A DNA stretch of 59,584 nucleotides from a bacterium (GTDB taxonomy: Bacteria; Actinomycetota; Acidimicrobiia; Acidimicrobiales; Bin134): positions 7,419-67,002 of the forward strand of contig JAPOTT010000026.1 of NCBI GenBank assembly GCA_026709025.1. The letters run 5' to 3'. Every line of letters begins with the position of its first letter. Within the stretch, counting starts at the first letter, position 1. Below the pieces are notes generated by a model. The model saw only the letters and a list, made by a program, of their open reading frames with translations, did not search any database and was not told the DNA's origin. The position numbers and the translations under genes were made by a program. Shown one piece after another: positions 17,521 to 27,393 of the stretch.

Positions 17521-18444
17521 ATGTCCCAATCCCCCACATCTACAGAACGCACTTCATCTATAACACGCACTACAGATGCCCCGGCATCTGGCCCTATTCG
17601 CCCAACTGTGGGCCCTGGGCGGATACTCAACGTCACCCCAGAGCTAGCCGGTTGGGACAACGTGGCTTTCTCGGTGGTGGAGCTAACCCAAGCTGATGCT
17701 TGGTCGGGCGTTGAATCCGACAGGGAAACAGCAATCGTGCCGTTATCAGGTTCAGGACGCGTGCAAGCCGGGCCTATTGACACTGAAATAAGGCGCACAT
17801 CGGTTTTTGAGGAACTGGGTCGCATCGTCTACCTGCCGCCGGCAACGCCTTATGCGATATCCACCCAAAGTTCGCTGGTTGCTGCAGTGGGTTCGGCCCC
17901 AGCCGAGGGCCACTATCCAGCTCGGGTGATTGAGCCTTCTGAGATGCGAGTAGAAATACGCGGCGGTGGGCAGGCTTACCGCCAAGTGGTCCATTCCTTA
18001 GCCCATCCCCTGCCCGCCGAAAAGCTGATTCTCTACGAGGTGTTCGTGCCACGAGGAACCTGGTCGGGATGGCCCCCGCACTGCCACGATGGGCGTGACG
18101 GTTCGCCCTATTTGGAGGAGGTTTACTATTTTCGCCTTGACCGGCCCGAAGGCTACTGCATGCACCGGAACTGGCGAAGCGATGAAGGCTTTGACGAAGC
18201 AGTGGTGGCCCGCGACGGCGATGTAGTGCTAGTGCCTAAGGGCTACCACACTTCGGTGGCTTGTCCTAGTTCCAACATGTACTTCCTCAACTACTTAGCT
18301 GGTGAGCTCATTGGAGAGGCACGCCGCACACCCCCCTGCTTCGCCGCAGAGCACACATGGATTGAATCCGACTGGGGTGCTGGAGCGTGGACCCTCCCGG
18401 TGGCCGGTGCCATACCCTCCAACCGACCTGACTCCTCTAGGTAA
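17521..18444 (+). CDS. iolB: 5-deoxy-glucuronate isomerase (IolB)
   Basis: 307 residues. The ATG at 17521 has AAGGAGG 6 bases upstream. A low-complexity Ser/Thr start is followed by a double cupin: GWDNVAFSVVELTQADAW, GSGRVQAG, then PRGTWSGWPPHCHDGRDG with the metal-binding His-x-His region and EEVYYFRLDRPEGYCMH. IolB isomerises 5-deoxy-glucuronate to 5-dehydro-2-deoxy-gluconate, which IolC then phosphorylates. The family is usually 270-300 residues, so the length fits apart from the N-terminal extension. The next gene starts one base after its stop. Confidence 0.9.
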   Translation: MSQSPTSTERTSSITRTTDAPASGPIRPTVGPGRILNVTPELAGWDNVAFSVVELTQADAWSGVESDRETAIVPLSGSGRVQAGPIDTEIRRTSVFEELGRIVYLPPATPYAISTQSSLVAAVGSAPAEGHYPARVIEPSEMRVEIRGGGQAYRQVVHSLAHPLPAEKLILYEVFVPRGTWSGWPPHCHDGRDGSPYLEEVYYFRLDRPEGYCMHRNWRSDEGFDEAVVARDGDVVLVPKGYHTSVACPSSNMYFLNYLAGELIGEARRTPPCFAAEHTWIESDWGAGAWTLPVAGAIPSNRPDSSR

Positions 18445-18445
18445 C

Positions 18446-19294
18446 ATGGGAGTTAACGATCTCACCCACAACGGGCGGTTTGGCGTGCTTGCTATTGACC
18501 ATCGCGACTCGCTGCGCAGCGTTATGTCGCCCGACAACCCCGACGCTGTTACGAGCGAGGATATCGTAGCCCTAAAGCGCCACCTGATAGTCGGGCTAGC
18601 TAGCTACGCCACCGGGGTGATGCTGGAACCGGAGTACTCCATCCCACAGCTTGTAGATGAAACGCTTAGCGCAGGCGTAGGCTTCACCGCAGCGTTGGAA
18701 GCTCAAGGCTACATGGCCGATCCCGAAGCAGCTCCTGTTGGCCTGCTAGATGGCTGGTCGGTGCAAGCGGCTGCCGATTGCGGCGCGGCAGCTGCCAAAC
18801 TTCTGGTGCTCTACCGACCCGACCGCCCCCACGCCGCTGCTCAAACACAAGCTACAGCACAAATCCTAGCCGAGTGCCGCCGTGTAGGTATTGCCCTTCT
18901 AGTAGAACCGTTGTTCTACGGGCTAGACGATCCCGCAGCGCGCCCGCAGATTGTGCTTGACACCGTGGAGCGCTTCGCCGCTATAAGCCCCGACGTGCTC
19001 AAGTTGCCGTTCCCTGTAGACCCCGCCTACGACCCCGAACGGGCCCGATGGAAGGCAGCTTGTGCGGAGATAACTGCCCGTTGCGACATACCATGGACCC
19101 TGCTGTCTGGTGGGGGCACCTTTGAGAGCTACCAATTCCAGCTAGATGTGGCTATGGATTCGGGGTGCGCTGGATTTACTGTGGGCCGAGCCTTATGGGG
19201 CAAAGCCGCCTTAGCCCCACCCCCCAAACGCCCCAGCGTCATCTCCAACCTAATCGCTCCCCGCCTCCAAACCCTCCGCAACATGATCACCTAA
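18446..19294 (+). CDS. class I aldolase (DeoC/LacD type), probable substitute for IolJ
   Basis: 282 residues from the ATG at 18446; earlier in-frame starts lie inside iolB. It opens GRFGVLAIDHRDSLRSVM, the signature of LacD/YihT-type aldolases, and has DVLKLPFPVD, where the Lys is the expected Schiff base. TLLSGGGTFESYQFQLDVAM forms the phosphate-binding end of the barrel. In the classical pathway IolJ, a class II metal aldolase, splits 2-deoxy-5-keto-gluconate-6-phosphate to dihydroxyacetone phosphate and malonate semialdehyde. I infer that this enzyme does that step here because it ends the operon and no IolJ is present. IolA, needed for the final semialdehyde oxidation, is not in the window. 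Confidence 0.75.
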   Translation: MGVNDLTHNGRFGVLAIDHRDSLRSVMSPDNPDAVTSEDIVALKRHLIVGLASYATGVMLEPEYSIPQLVDETLSAGVGFTAALEAQGYMADPEAAPVGLLDGWSVQAAADCGAAAAKLLVLYRPDRPHAAAQTQATAQILAECRRVGIALLVEPLFYGLDDPAARPQIVLDTVERFAAISPDVLKLPFPVDPAYDPERARWKAACAEITARCDIPWTLLSGGGTFESYQFQLDVAMDSGCAGFTVGRALWGKAALAPPPKRPSVISNLIAPRLQTLRNMIT

Positions 19295-19377
19295 CCCCCC
19301 CCCCCACTCCCCACTCCAAAAAAGCAGAGGTGATAGCTGAGGAGGGGGTTCAGGCGATGCATATCTCCTTAAAGTTC

Positions 19378-20859
19378 CTAGCTAGCTAGGGCTATGCGGA
19401 AGGTTTCTTGGGCCACGGCCAAAGCTTCATTGCGATCTGCTTCCAAGATGAAGCCAGCAGCAATTGCCTGCTCTAAGGAGGCTTCAAACGCAGTCACGTA
19501 ACTATCCAAACCCTGCGGATACAGATCAACAAGGGTGTCATGGCCGAGGGGTTCGGTGGTTCCCATCAAAAAGGCAAACCCCACACCCTGCTGGCCTTCG
19601 CCCGAAAGCACCCTAGCTGGCACATCCACCCACGGGGTGCGAACGCCACCCGCTGCGATGCCTAGCTCATCGCGCTGAAATTCGCGATTACCCTCACACA
19701 ACTCCAAACGAGGCGCAACAGGCGGTGGCTCACCATCGCTTGCCCAACACACAAGATGCTCCAGTGCCGCTTGTGCCACATAATGCTGATGAACTGAAGA
19801 GTTAATAATGCCTTCAGCCTCTGCTCTGGCTAGTTTGCCCACCGGTTCTAGCATCTGAGCGAACTCTGCTGCTGACAGCTGCCCGCCGTCGGAATGCGAA
19901 GCCGTCAACAAGTAGCTGTCGGCATGCGCTGCCCCAGCTAACTCCCAGAGGCGTACCTGGTGGCTATCTTGTTGCGCTATAGCCGCATTCCGCAACACCG
20001 TTACATCTGTCTCGCTGCTTAGCAACATCACCGGTACCCGCACATCAGAACTGATGGGCTCTGGGCAGTGCTGCAGCACGTCGTAGCGTTCATCACTCAC
20101 CCGTGGCCCAAAGGTACCGTCTAGGCTTCCTTTAGTTGCCGGGCGCCCGTGTAGCAAAAAGCCGTCAAACACTTGGGCGATAGGGTGAACAGCATTTGCG
20201 TAGGTAGCCAGAAATGCCGCCGACTGCGAATGCCCCACCGCCAAAATCTGTTTGACGTTCATGTTGGCTGCGAGGTTCATGTTGGCTGTGATATGTCTAA
20301 ACAGGGGCGAAGACCCATCACGCCAGGCCCGTAATGCTTGGCCTACCCGACCAAACATGTCGAAGCTAAAGGCATCACCGGGATGTAACAAGTGCCCATA
20401 CCGCTCTGGCTTGTAGCGCTTGAGATGGATGCCAGCGGCAATCCCACCCCCGTCAACACCAGCCTTTTGGGCTGACACACCCACCCAAGCATCTCCCCTG
20501 CGGATGATATGGCGGTGCAGAAAATCCCACTCAATCGCAACATCAGTACCGCTAGACACGTTTAGCCACTCCACCACAACCGTTCCGCTAAATGCTGAGG
20601 TATCTGCCGGGCAACGCAGTAAAACGCGGGCAACGAACGGTGCCAACTCAGCAGGCTCAACAGCTATGTTGTGGTTTTGGCCTACATCTGCAACTGCCCG
20701 ATATGACAACGCTTGGCCGCTCACTTCTAACTCGGCTTCGATGTAGCCTAAATCTGCAAGGCTGTAGCGGCGCGGCAAAAGGGTAGGCGGGGTGCCTGCA
20801 AACTCTCGTATGGTAACCGCGGGTTGACTGCTCATAGGTATGCCTGAGCTTTCATGCAT
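19378..20859 (-). CDS. alpha/beta hydrolase domain protein (Abhydrolase_10-like)
   Basis: 493 residues (or 485 if starting at the second Met, 20835). No signal peptide is obvious. The nucleophile elbow is GHSQSAAFL. Upstream regions (VVEWLNVSSGTDVAIEWDF, then GDAWVGVSAQKAGVDGG) are characteristic of the large 'alpha/beta hydrolase domain' proteins of actinobacteria; a catalytic His is likely in GAAHADSYLL. Substrate unknown, probably an ester or amide. It ends convergent with the inositol operon and its start faces the export operon, with about 120 bases between, so the two could share regulation. It contains a small tandem duplication (ANMNLAANMN). Confidence 0.75.
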   Translation of the reverse strand: MHESSGIPMSSQPAVTIREFAGTPPTLLPRRYSLADLGYIEAELEVSGQALSYRAVADVGQNHNIAVEPAELAPFVARVLLRCPADTSAFSGTVVVEWLNVSSGTDVAIEWDFLHRHIIRRGDAWVGVSAQKAGVDGGGIAAGIHLKRYKPERYGHLLHPGDAFSFDMFGRVGQALRAWRDGSSPLFRHITANMNLAANMNVKQILAVGHSQSAAFLATYANAVHPIAQVFDGFLLHGRPATKGSLDGTFGPRVSDERYDVLQHCPEPISSDVRVPVMLLSSETDVTVLRNAAIAQQDSHQVRLWELAGAAHADSYLLTASHSDGGQLSAAEFAQMLEPVGKLARAEAEGIINSSVHQHYVAQAALEHLVCWASDGEPPPVAPRLELCEGNREFQRDELGIAAGGVRTPWVDVPARVLSGEGQQGVGFAFLMGTTEPLGHDTLVDLYPQGLDSYVTAFEASLEQAIAAGFILEADRNEALAVAQETFRIALAS

Positions 20860-20977
20860 AAAACAGATGAAGCCTTACCTGAGTTTGTCCATACAGACAA
20901 ACAAAATGTGGGGTAGACCTCTGTTTGTTCAATTATGTCACAGCGTTAGTCACAGCGTTAACAGTAAAGTATTCACA

Positions 20978-21931
20978 GTGCAGCCTCAGCCTCCCAAAAA
21001 CTCCCCACCCAAAAACTCCACAGAAGATTCCACAGAAGACTCGAATCCAGAACCACTGTATCGTCCTCAGGCATATCAACAGCGCGGCCGCGTGGCCCCT
21101 ATAGATGGCATTCTGCGGGTTAGCGCACCGCGTGAGTGGCTGGTTCTGATCATCTTGGCATTGGTTGTTGCAGGTGTGATCGTCTGGAGCGTGCTAGGCC
21201 GCTTGGAGTCGGGCATAAACGCTGCCTGCACGCTACAAGCCGCAGGCGAACGTTACGTAGTAGCTGCCCCAGCTTCAGGTGTGGTCACCGAGGTTTTGTT
21301 TGAGTCCGGCGAGCAGGTGAGCGCTGGCGACCCACTGGTGCGTATAGCAGCACCCGAAATCAGCTTGGCCGCAGAGGTAGCCGATGCGCGCGCTGCGGCA
21401 GTGGCCGCACAGCATCCAGATAGCCCGGAAGCTGCTGGTGCGGCCGCCGAGGCGGAGGTGCTGCGAGCAGCCGAAGCAGCAGGAACGCTGGTGTTGAGCC
21501 CGGCCGATGGCATAGTGGCACCGCTGATTGTGTCGCCTGGCACCGCAGTAAACCCAGGCTCAGCAGTGGCCGAGGTGCTGGGATTTGGCTCTGGACCACC
21601 AACGTTATCCCTTGCGGTTGCATCAGCAGATGTGATGCGCATCGCTCCTTTCATGGAGGTAAGCGTGGTGGTCACCCCTGCAGGCACAACAAAATCAATC
21701 CACACCGAGGCCCGCTTGAGCGAGTCAAGCCCCAGACAGGCCCCACAAATACAGGCCCCACAAGTACCACCAAACTCTGGTACGCCTCGCGCTCTGCTGG
21801 AGGCCGAACTCGAAGGTCCGCCGACAGCGTTCGAAACGTTGGCACGCCAAACCGAGACAACCTATGGCTGTGAAGCGCGCATCATCACCGAATCCCGGCG
21901 CCCAATTCAGATGCTTATCGGTCGTAGCTGA
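20978..21931 (+). CDS. NHLM-type secretion adaptor (HlyD/membrane fusion family)
   Basis: About 317 residues from GTG 20978; ATG 20906 or 20840 are possible and no start has a good ribosome-binding site, so the start is uncertain. A disordered N-terminus with duplicated PPKNS and STEDS leads to RPQAYQQRGRVAPIDGILRV, then one membrane helix (WLVLIILALVVAGVIVWSVL). A periplasmic hairpin/lipoyl-like part follows: APASGVVTEVLFESGEQV, then LVLSPADGIVAPLIVSPGTA. This is the layout of NHLM bacteriocin-system secretion proteins. It would link the two ABC proteins encoded just downstream, 14 bases away. Unusually short coiled hairpin, as expected for a Gram-positive envelope. Confidence 0.75.
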   Translation: MQPQPPKNSPPKNSTEDSTEDSNPEPLYRPQAYQQRGRVAPIDGILRVSAPREWLVLIILALVVAGVIVWSVLGRLESGINAACTLQAAGERYVVAAPASGVVTEVLFESGEQVSAGDPLVRIAAPEISLAAEVADARAAAVAAQHPDSPEAAGAAAEAEVLRAAEAAGTLVLSPADGIVAPLIVSPGTAVNPGSAVAEVLGFGSGPPTLSLAVASADVMRIAPFMEVSVVVTPAGTTKSIHTEARLSESSPRQAPQIQAPQVPPNSGTPRALLEAELEGPPTAFETLARQTETTYGCEARIITESRRPIQMLIGRS

Positions 21932-21945
21932 GGAACCAGCCAACA

Positions 21946-24156
21946 ATGCGCCTAAGCCCAGGGTTGCGCCGTCACCGCACCCCCGTCATCCCACAGATGC
22001 ACTCCACCGAATGTGGTGCCGCATGCTTAGGCATTCTCCTCGCGCACCACGGAAAACACGTCTCTACCGAAGAGTTACGAGTGGCATGTCGGGTAAGCAG
22101 AGACGGCTCAAGCGCCTCAGATATCGTGGCTGCTGCTAGGTCTTACGGGCTATCACTTACCGGCTGGCGAATGGATACCGATGCTCTGGCAGAACTAGAC
22201 AGCCCGGCTATCTTGTTCTGGGAGTTCAACCACTTCGTTGTGCTAGAGCAAATCCGGGGCGGACGCTACTACCTAAACGATCCAGCTAACGGCAGACGCT
22301 CGGTAAGCGCGCAAACCATAGACCGTGCGTTCACCGGCGTGGTTTTACGCGCCGAGCGCAACGATTCATTCATACCTACCGGCCACCCGCCAGGAATCTT
22401 GCGTAAGCTGTGGCCCTGGCTAGCGCCAGCAAAGGGGGCTCTGGCATTTTCGGTGCTGGCCGGTTTGCTAGCTGCAGTGCCAGTAGCTGCGCTGCCAGTG
22501 CTGCTGGGCTTGTTCGTAGACAGAGTATTGGGCGGATCAGCACCAGGATGGGGAGCGCCTCTGGTATGGGCACTAGCCATCTCGGGCATGGTGATGTATT
22601 TGCTGGTTTGGCTGCAGCAGTACATGTTCCGCAAGATGGCCGTGCGATTGTCGGTGAGCGGTGCCCAAGGTTTCCTCGGGCGCCTGTTCCGACTGCCACC
22701 ACAGTTCTTCGAACATAGGTTCGCTGGCGATCTCACCTCGCGCGTGCATCTAGTAGATGCTGTAGCGGTTGGTGCTTCTACTGGAGCGGCATGGTTGGTG
22801 ATAGAGCTTTTCGCCAGCTTTGTGCTGCTAGGGGTGATGTTGGCGTTCGATCCCCTGCTTGGCGCACTAATCGGGGCAGCGGCGGCAGCCAACATTGGGC
22901 TCATGGCGATGCTCAGCCGCATGCGTGCCGACACCGAACGACAGTTCCGTCACGAACAAGCCACAATGCTGGGCATCGAAGCCGCTGGATTGCGCGACAT
23001 GGAGACAATTCGCGCTACTGCCAGCGAAGATGATTTCTTTGTGCGCTGGAGCGGCCAACAGGCTCGCGAGATCGCGGCACGCCAAAAGTTCGCCGCAACT
23101 GGCTACGTTATCAACGCCCTTCCGCAGCTGTTTGCGATGATCGGGGCAATCATCGTGCTCGGCGTTGGAGGGTGGAAGGTTACACAGGCCGAATTGAGCG
23201 CTGGTGAGCTAATCGCCTTCTACACCCTTGCTGGAGCCTTTTTGGTGCCGGTAGGAAGGTTTGTGCAGTTCGCCGACTCGTTTATGGTTCTAGATGCCGA
23301 TTTACAGCGAGTACAAGACGTGCTCACCGCACCAGAAGACCCCCAAGCAGCTCCTGAAATACCAGAAACTGACCGCCAGAACAGCTCAAACAGCTTTTCG
23401 CCTCAGGTAGCTACCTTTGCTGGCAGGCTACGGCTAGCGGGAAGCTTAGAGTTGCGTGATGTAACGTTCGGTTTCAACAAAGACCGCCCTCCGCTCATCT
23501 GTGGGCTCAGCATCACCATTGAAGCAGGACAGCGGGTAGCTTTTGTTGGCCTCACTGGATCGGGCAAGTCCACCCTTTTGCGGCTCATCAGCGGCGAGCT
23601 AGCACCTGATAGCGGCATGATCTGCTTCGACGGCGCGCCCCGCGCCGATATCCCTCCAGAGGTGTTCGCCAACTCCTTATCATCAGTAGACCAGCAGATC
23701 CATCTGTTTGCTGCCTCGGTGCGCGACAACCTCACAATGTGGAACGCGACGGTGCCAGACGAACAGCTAATCCAAGCTGCCAGAGATGCTTGCATTCACA
23801 ACGAGATCATGGCTCGCCCCGGCGGGTACGACTCAATGGTGGCCGAGGGGGGTCGAAACTTTAGCGGCGGCCAAAGACAGCGGCTTGAGATTGCGCGAGC
23901 GCTCACCAAAAACCCATCCATTTTGCTGGCCGATGAAGCCACCAGCACCTTAGACGCTGTTACCGAGCTTGAAATAGACGACGAGCTCCGCCGGCGCGGT
24001 CTGACCTTGATTATCGTGGCCCACCGACTCACAACAATACGAGACTGCGACGAAATCGTTGTGCTTAATCGTGGCCGAGCAACCCAGCAGGGCACCCACG
24101 AAGAACTACTTGAAGACCACAACGGGCTCTACCGTCAGCTTGTGGAGGCACAGTGA
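21946..24156 (+). CDS. NHLM-type peptidase/ABC exporter (C39 peptidase + TM + ATPase)
   Basis: 736 residues in three parts. The N-terminal C39 peptidase (1-150) has the Cys in HSTECGAACLGILLAHHGK, the His in FNHFVVLEQ and the Asp in YYLNDPANG, so the catalytic triad is complete. It should cut leaders after Gly-Gly. A six-helix transmembrane domain follows, then the ATPase with GLTGSGKSTLLRLISG, FSGGQRQRLEIARAL and ILLADEATSTLD. It removes the leader and exports the peptide. GAGG lies before the ATG. The 3' end overlaps the next gene by 4 bases (GTGA). Substrates are probably the peptides at 27394 and 27615. Confidence 0.9.
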   Translation: MRLSPGLRRHRTPVIPQMHSTECGAACLGILLAHHGKHVSTEELRVACRVSRDGSSASDIVAAARSYGLSLTGWRMDTDALAELDSPAILFWEFNHFVVLEQIRGGRYYLNDPANGRRSVSAQTIDRAFTGVVLRAERNDSFIPTGHPPGILRKLWPWLAPAKGALAFSVLAGLLAAVPVAALPVLLGLFVDRVLGGSAPGWGAPLVWALAISGMVMYLLVWLQQYMFRKMAVRLSVSGAQGFLGRLFRLPPQFFEHRFAGDLTSRVHLVDAVAVGASTGAAWLVIELFASFVLLGVMLAFDPLLGALIGAAAAANIGLMAMLSRMRADTERQFRHEQATMLGIEAAGLRDMETIRATASEDDFFVRWSGQQAREIAARQKFAATGYVINALPQLFAMIGAIIVLGVGGWKVTQAELSAGELIAFYTLAGAFLVPVGRFVQFADSFMVLDADLQRVQDVLTAPEDPQAAPEIPETDRQNSSNSFSPQVATFAGRLRLAGSLELRDVTFGFNKDRPPLICGLSITIEAGQRVAFVGLTGSGKSTLLRLISGELAPDSGMICFDGAPRADIPPEVFANSLSSVDQQIHLFAASVRDNLTMWNATVPDEQLIQAARDACIHNEIMARPGGYDSMVAEGGRNFSGGQRQRLEIARALTKNPSILLADEATSTLDAVTELEIDDELRRRGLTLIIVAHRLTTIRDCDEIVVLNRGRATQQGTHEELLEDHNGLYRQLVEAQ

Positions 24157-27100
24157 CCAAAGTGATCGAAATGACCGACACTGCGCTCGCCAACTTCGCC
24201 GCCGCTCACGGCGAGCTGGTTCGTTCCGCCGCCAACACGCCTATGTTGCTACACGATGCCACAAGCGTTTGGTTTGTGGCCCAGGGAGCGCTGGATATCT
24301 TCTGTGCAGAACACCGCGAGGGCGCAGGTGGAACAACCCAAGTACCAGCAGCAGCTGCCAAGCATCTGCTACGAGCGGAGGTGGGTCAACTGGTTTTCGG
24401 CCTCCCAAATCTAGATGGCCCGCTCACGGTTATGGGCAAGGGCCTAGCCGACACCGTGCTGCTCCGATTGGATGCAGCCGCTCTGGGCATTACCGACGGT
24501 CACGACCCAGCTAGCAACCCAGATCTGCAAGCTGAAGCTGCCCAACAAGCAACAGCATGGGTGAGCGAGATCGCCCGCGCCGTTTCCACAGACATCGAGC
24601 TCCATCCACGCATCTCTACTCTCATTAGCAGCGATTCTGGTATTAACAGCGATTCTGGCATTAGCAGCGATTCTGGCATGCAGGAACTCACTGTGTACCA
24701 AGACAACGTTCTTGGAGTCCGCCAATCTGAGGTGGTGTGGATCTCGGCTACAGCAGACGAGAATGCTGGCGCGCTTTTGTATTTCGGCACCGAGCCACTA
24801 CAGCATCTTGTGCCCAACGCCCCTTGTTGGGTGCCGCTCACGCAGCACAGCTGGGTTACGGTAACCAACCCCGGCTATCGCGCCGAATATCTGAGCCCGC
24901 CACCACAGATCACCGGTAACCCGACAGGCACAACCCAAACAGGCACAGGGAAATCTTCGGGGCTTCGTATTGTTGCCACAGCGCAAATCGAACACGGTGA
25001 ACTGCTAGGTGCGCTAGCTAACTTTCACCGTGTTGCGTTCGGTGCCGAAGCCCTCAACCGAAGGCTTTTGCTTGCAGATGAAGTAAACGCCCAAACCGCG
25101 CTCTCAACTCACCGAAGGCTGGCCCGAGAGCGCACCCAAACGCTGCTCAGGTCGTTAGGGGGCGGAGCTGATAAAAATGTGGTAGTACACGGATCGGCGC
25201 TACTCGCGGTGCTAGAACAGATTGGCCGCCACAGCGGCACCCAGTTTCGCGAACCGCGCTTACCGGTAACGGCACCGCCCGCCACACTGGAACAAGTGCT
25301 CGAAGCTTCAGGTCTGCGGGCGAGGCAGGTACGCCTTACCTCAGAAGACCGATGGTGGCGCACTGATAGCGGTGCCATGCTGGCATATCACCGCGACAGC
25401 AAAGAACCCGTTGCTCTGCTGCCGTCGCTGCGCGGCTATCGGGCCGTAGGTGCCGACGGCAGCACAGAACGCGTGAGCGCATCGTCCGCAGCCGCTTACT
25501 TAGATAGCGCCTGGACAATTTACCCGAAGCTGGCCGACAACCGCCCCGCTAAAGCGCGTGACCTGCTTCGACTGTCGCGCCACGGCACCATAGCAGACCT
25601 CACACGCTTCATAGTCGCAGGTTTGGTTACAGCGCTGTTTACCCAAGCCCCTGCCATTGCCTTGGGCATGCTGGCCGACTGGGCCCTGCCCTTCAACCGA
25701 GGCGGTGCGCTAGCTCAGATACTCGTGGCACTGGCCGTGGTAGCTATTGCTGCTACAGCACTAACCGTGTTCGGGGGCATGGCACTGCTCCGCCTAGAGG
25801 CGCGCGTAGGAGCACGTCTCAGTGCTGCGGCATGGGATCGCCTGCTGGCTTTGCCGCTGCCGTTCTTTAGAAACACCATAGCTGGCGAGTTGGCCGTGCG
25901 CATGAGCACGTTTCAGCGATTACGCGACCTAATTTCAGGAGTGGTTGCCAACGTTCTGGCATCGATGATCTTTCTTTTGCCCACGCTCGGAGTGCTGTTC
26001 TTCTACGATCCTGTGCTGGCAGCCGTGGCGGTGCTGATGTCGGCGGTAGCGCTCGTGGTCATCGTCGGCTTTGGACTGGCCCAAATCCCCCATCAGCGTT
26101 TCTGGCACACTGCGGTACGCACGCTTTCAGGGCGCTTGTTGCAGTTCATCGGCGGCATAACCAGAATTCGTGCCTCGGGCGCTGAAACGGCCGCGTTCGC
26201 ATCATGGGCTGGTGCTTACCGCGACAAGCAGGTTGCAGAAATACGCAGTTCCCGAATAGACGAACACTTGGCCGCCTTCGGAGCGGCCTATCCGTTTGCG
26301 TTCGCTGCGGTGCTATGCGCTGCGGTGATCAGCCGGGGCGATGCCGTATCCGTGAGCGACTTCGCCGTGTCACTCACCGCCTCGCTCGTGTTGTACGCAT
26401 CCGTTGCCGATTTAGGTCGGGCCACCGATGCGCTGGCCGAAGCGTTTACCGCTTATGAGCAGATTACGCCGGTGCTCGAAGCGGTGCCCGAACGCGACAC
26501 CGCTGTTTCAACTACACCGACGGTGCTTGAGGGAGAGCTGTCGGCAGAACAGATCAGCTTCCGTTATAACCCAGAGGGCCCACCGGTGCTCGAAAATGTG
26601 ACCATCTCTGCCCATCCGGGAGAGTTCGTCGCCATTGTGGGCGGCTCAGGCGCTGGCAAGAGCACGCTGATGCGGCTGATGCTGGGCCTTGAGACCCCCC
26701 AGCGGGGAGCAATGTTCTTCGACGGTCGTGATCTGCGGAACCTAGATCAGCGGTCGGTGCGCCGTCAGATCGGGGTTGTGCCTCAGAACAGCTCCCTTCA
26801 ACCGGGAAGTTTGGCTGAGAACATCATCGGCATGGCCGACGACCTGACGCTGGAGGATGCTTGGGTGGCGGCGCGTCTCGCAGCCGTAGACAGCGATATT
26901 GCCGAGATGCCGATGCAGATGATGACGATGGTGGCCGACCGATCCGGTGTCTTCTCGGGCGGGCAGATACAGCGAATACGCATCGCCTCGGCGTTGGTAC
27001 GCGAGCCGCGCATCCTCATTCTAGATGAGGCCACGAGCTGGCTAGATGCCCGCAGCCAGGCCGAGGTAATGGGCAGCATCGAGGGTTTGGGGGCTACCCG

Positions 27101-27251
27101 CATCGTGATTGCGCATCGGCTCTCCACCATCAAAAAAGCAGACCGCATCTATGTGCTCGATGCCGGGCAGGTGGCCCAGGTTGGCAGCTATGAAGAGTTG
27201 CTAGATACTCCGGGGAAGTTCCGCGACCTGATAAGCCGCCAAATCCTCTAA
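24153..27251 (+). CDS. NHLM-type second ABC exporter subunit (long N-terminal domain + TM + ATPase)
   Basis: 1032 residues, starting with GTG in a GTGA overlap. The first ~470 residues form the large cytoplasmic domain typical of NHLM-system ATP-binding proteins. It contains three 18-base repeats coding SDSGI (24624-24677). A six-helix domain follows (about 490-760), then an ATPase with VGGSGAGKSTLMRLMLG, FSGGQIQRIRIASALV and ILILDEATSWLD. There is no C39 triad, so it should form a heterodimer with the peptidase-ABC upstream. Codon use is even through all domains. Confidence 0.88.
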   Translation: MTKVIEMTDTALANFAAAHGELVRSAANTPMLLHDATSVWFVAQGALDIFCAEHREGAGGTTQVPAAAAKHLLRAEVGQLVFGLPNLDGPLTVMGKGLADTVLLRLDAAALGITDGHDPASNPDLQAEAAQQATAWVSEIARAVSTDIELHPRISTLISSDSGINSDSGISSDSGMQELTVYQDNVLGVRQSEVVWISATADENAGALLYFGTEPLQHLVPNAPCWVPLTQHSWVTVTNPGYRAEYLSPPPQITGNPTGTTQTGTGKSSGLRIVATAQIEHGELLGALANFHRVAFGAEALNRRLLLADEVNAQTALSTHRRLARERTQTLLRSLGGGADKNVVVHGSALLAVLEQIGRHSGTQFREPRLPVTAPPATLEQVLEASGLRARQVRLTSEDRWWRTDSGAMLAYHRDSKEPVALLPSLRGYRAVGADGSTERVSASSAAAYLDSAWTIYPKLADNRPAKARDLLRLSRHGTIADLTRFIVAGLVTALFTQAPAIALGMLADWALPFNRGGALAQILVALAVVAIAATALTVFGGMALLRLEARVGARLSAAAWDRLLALPLPFFRNTIAGELAVRMSTFQRLRDLISGVVANVLASMIFLLPTLGVLFFYDPVLAAVAVLMSAVALVVIVGFGLAQIPHQRFWHTAVRTLSGRLLQFIGGITRIRASGAETAAFASWAGAYRDKQVAEIRSSRIDEHLAAFGAAYPFAFAAVLCAAVISRGDAVSVSDFAVSLTASLVLYASVADLGRATDALAEAFTAYEQITPVLEAVPERDTAVSTTPTVLEGELSAEQISFRYNPEGPPVLENVTISAHPGEFVAIVGGSGAGKSTLMRLMLGLETPQRGAMFFDGRDLRNLDQRSVRRQIGVVPQNSSLQPGSLAENIIGMADDLTLEDAWVAARLAAVDSDIAEMPMQMMTMVADRSGVFSGGQIQRIRIASALVREPRILILDEATSWLDARSQAEVMGSIEGLGATRIVIAHRLSTIKKADRIYVLDAGQVAQVGSYEELLDTPGKFRDLISRQIL

Positions 27252-27279
27252 GCAATTAGCCCTGAATGGCACGGGTTGC

Positions 27280-27306
27280 TTGACATGACCGTTTCCAAGC
27301 TAGTAA
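27280..27306 (+). promoter_or_regulatory. promoter of the precursor-peptide genes
   Basis: A perfect TTGACA (27280-27285) is followed by TAGTAA (27301-27306) with a 15-base spacer, or by GTAACA with 17. It lies in the 142-base gap after the ABC gene and would let the two peptides be expressed at a higher level than the exporter. Confidence 0.45.
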
Positions 27307-27393
27307 CATCCCACGCAATAACAACCAAAGATTTGCTTGAGTGAGGGTATCCAGTGAAGTGTATCCTGTCAGCAGTCAAAAAAGGAGAAAAAA

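Noticed and set aside
19295-19377. Terminator between the convergent aldolase and hydrolase genes
   Set aside because: There is a C run and a G-rich stretch but no convincing stem with a T tract.
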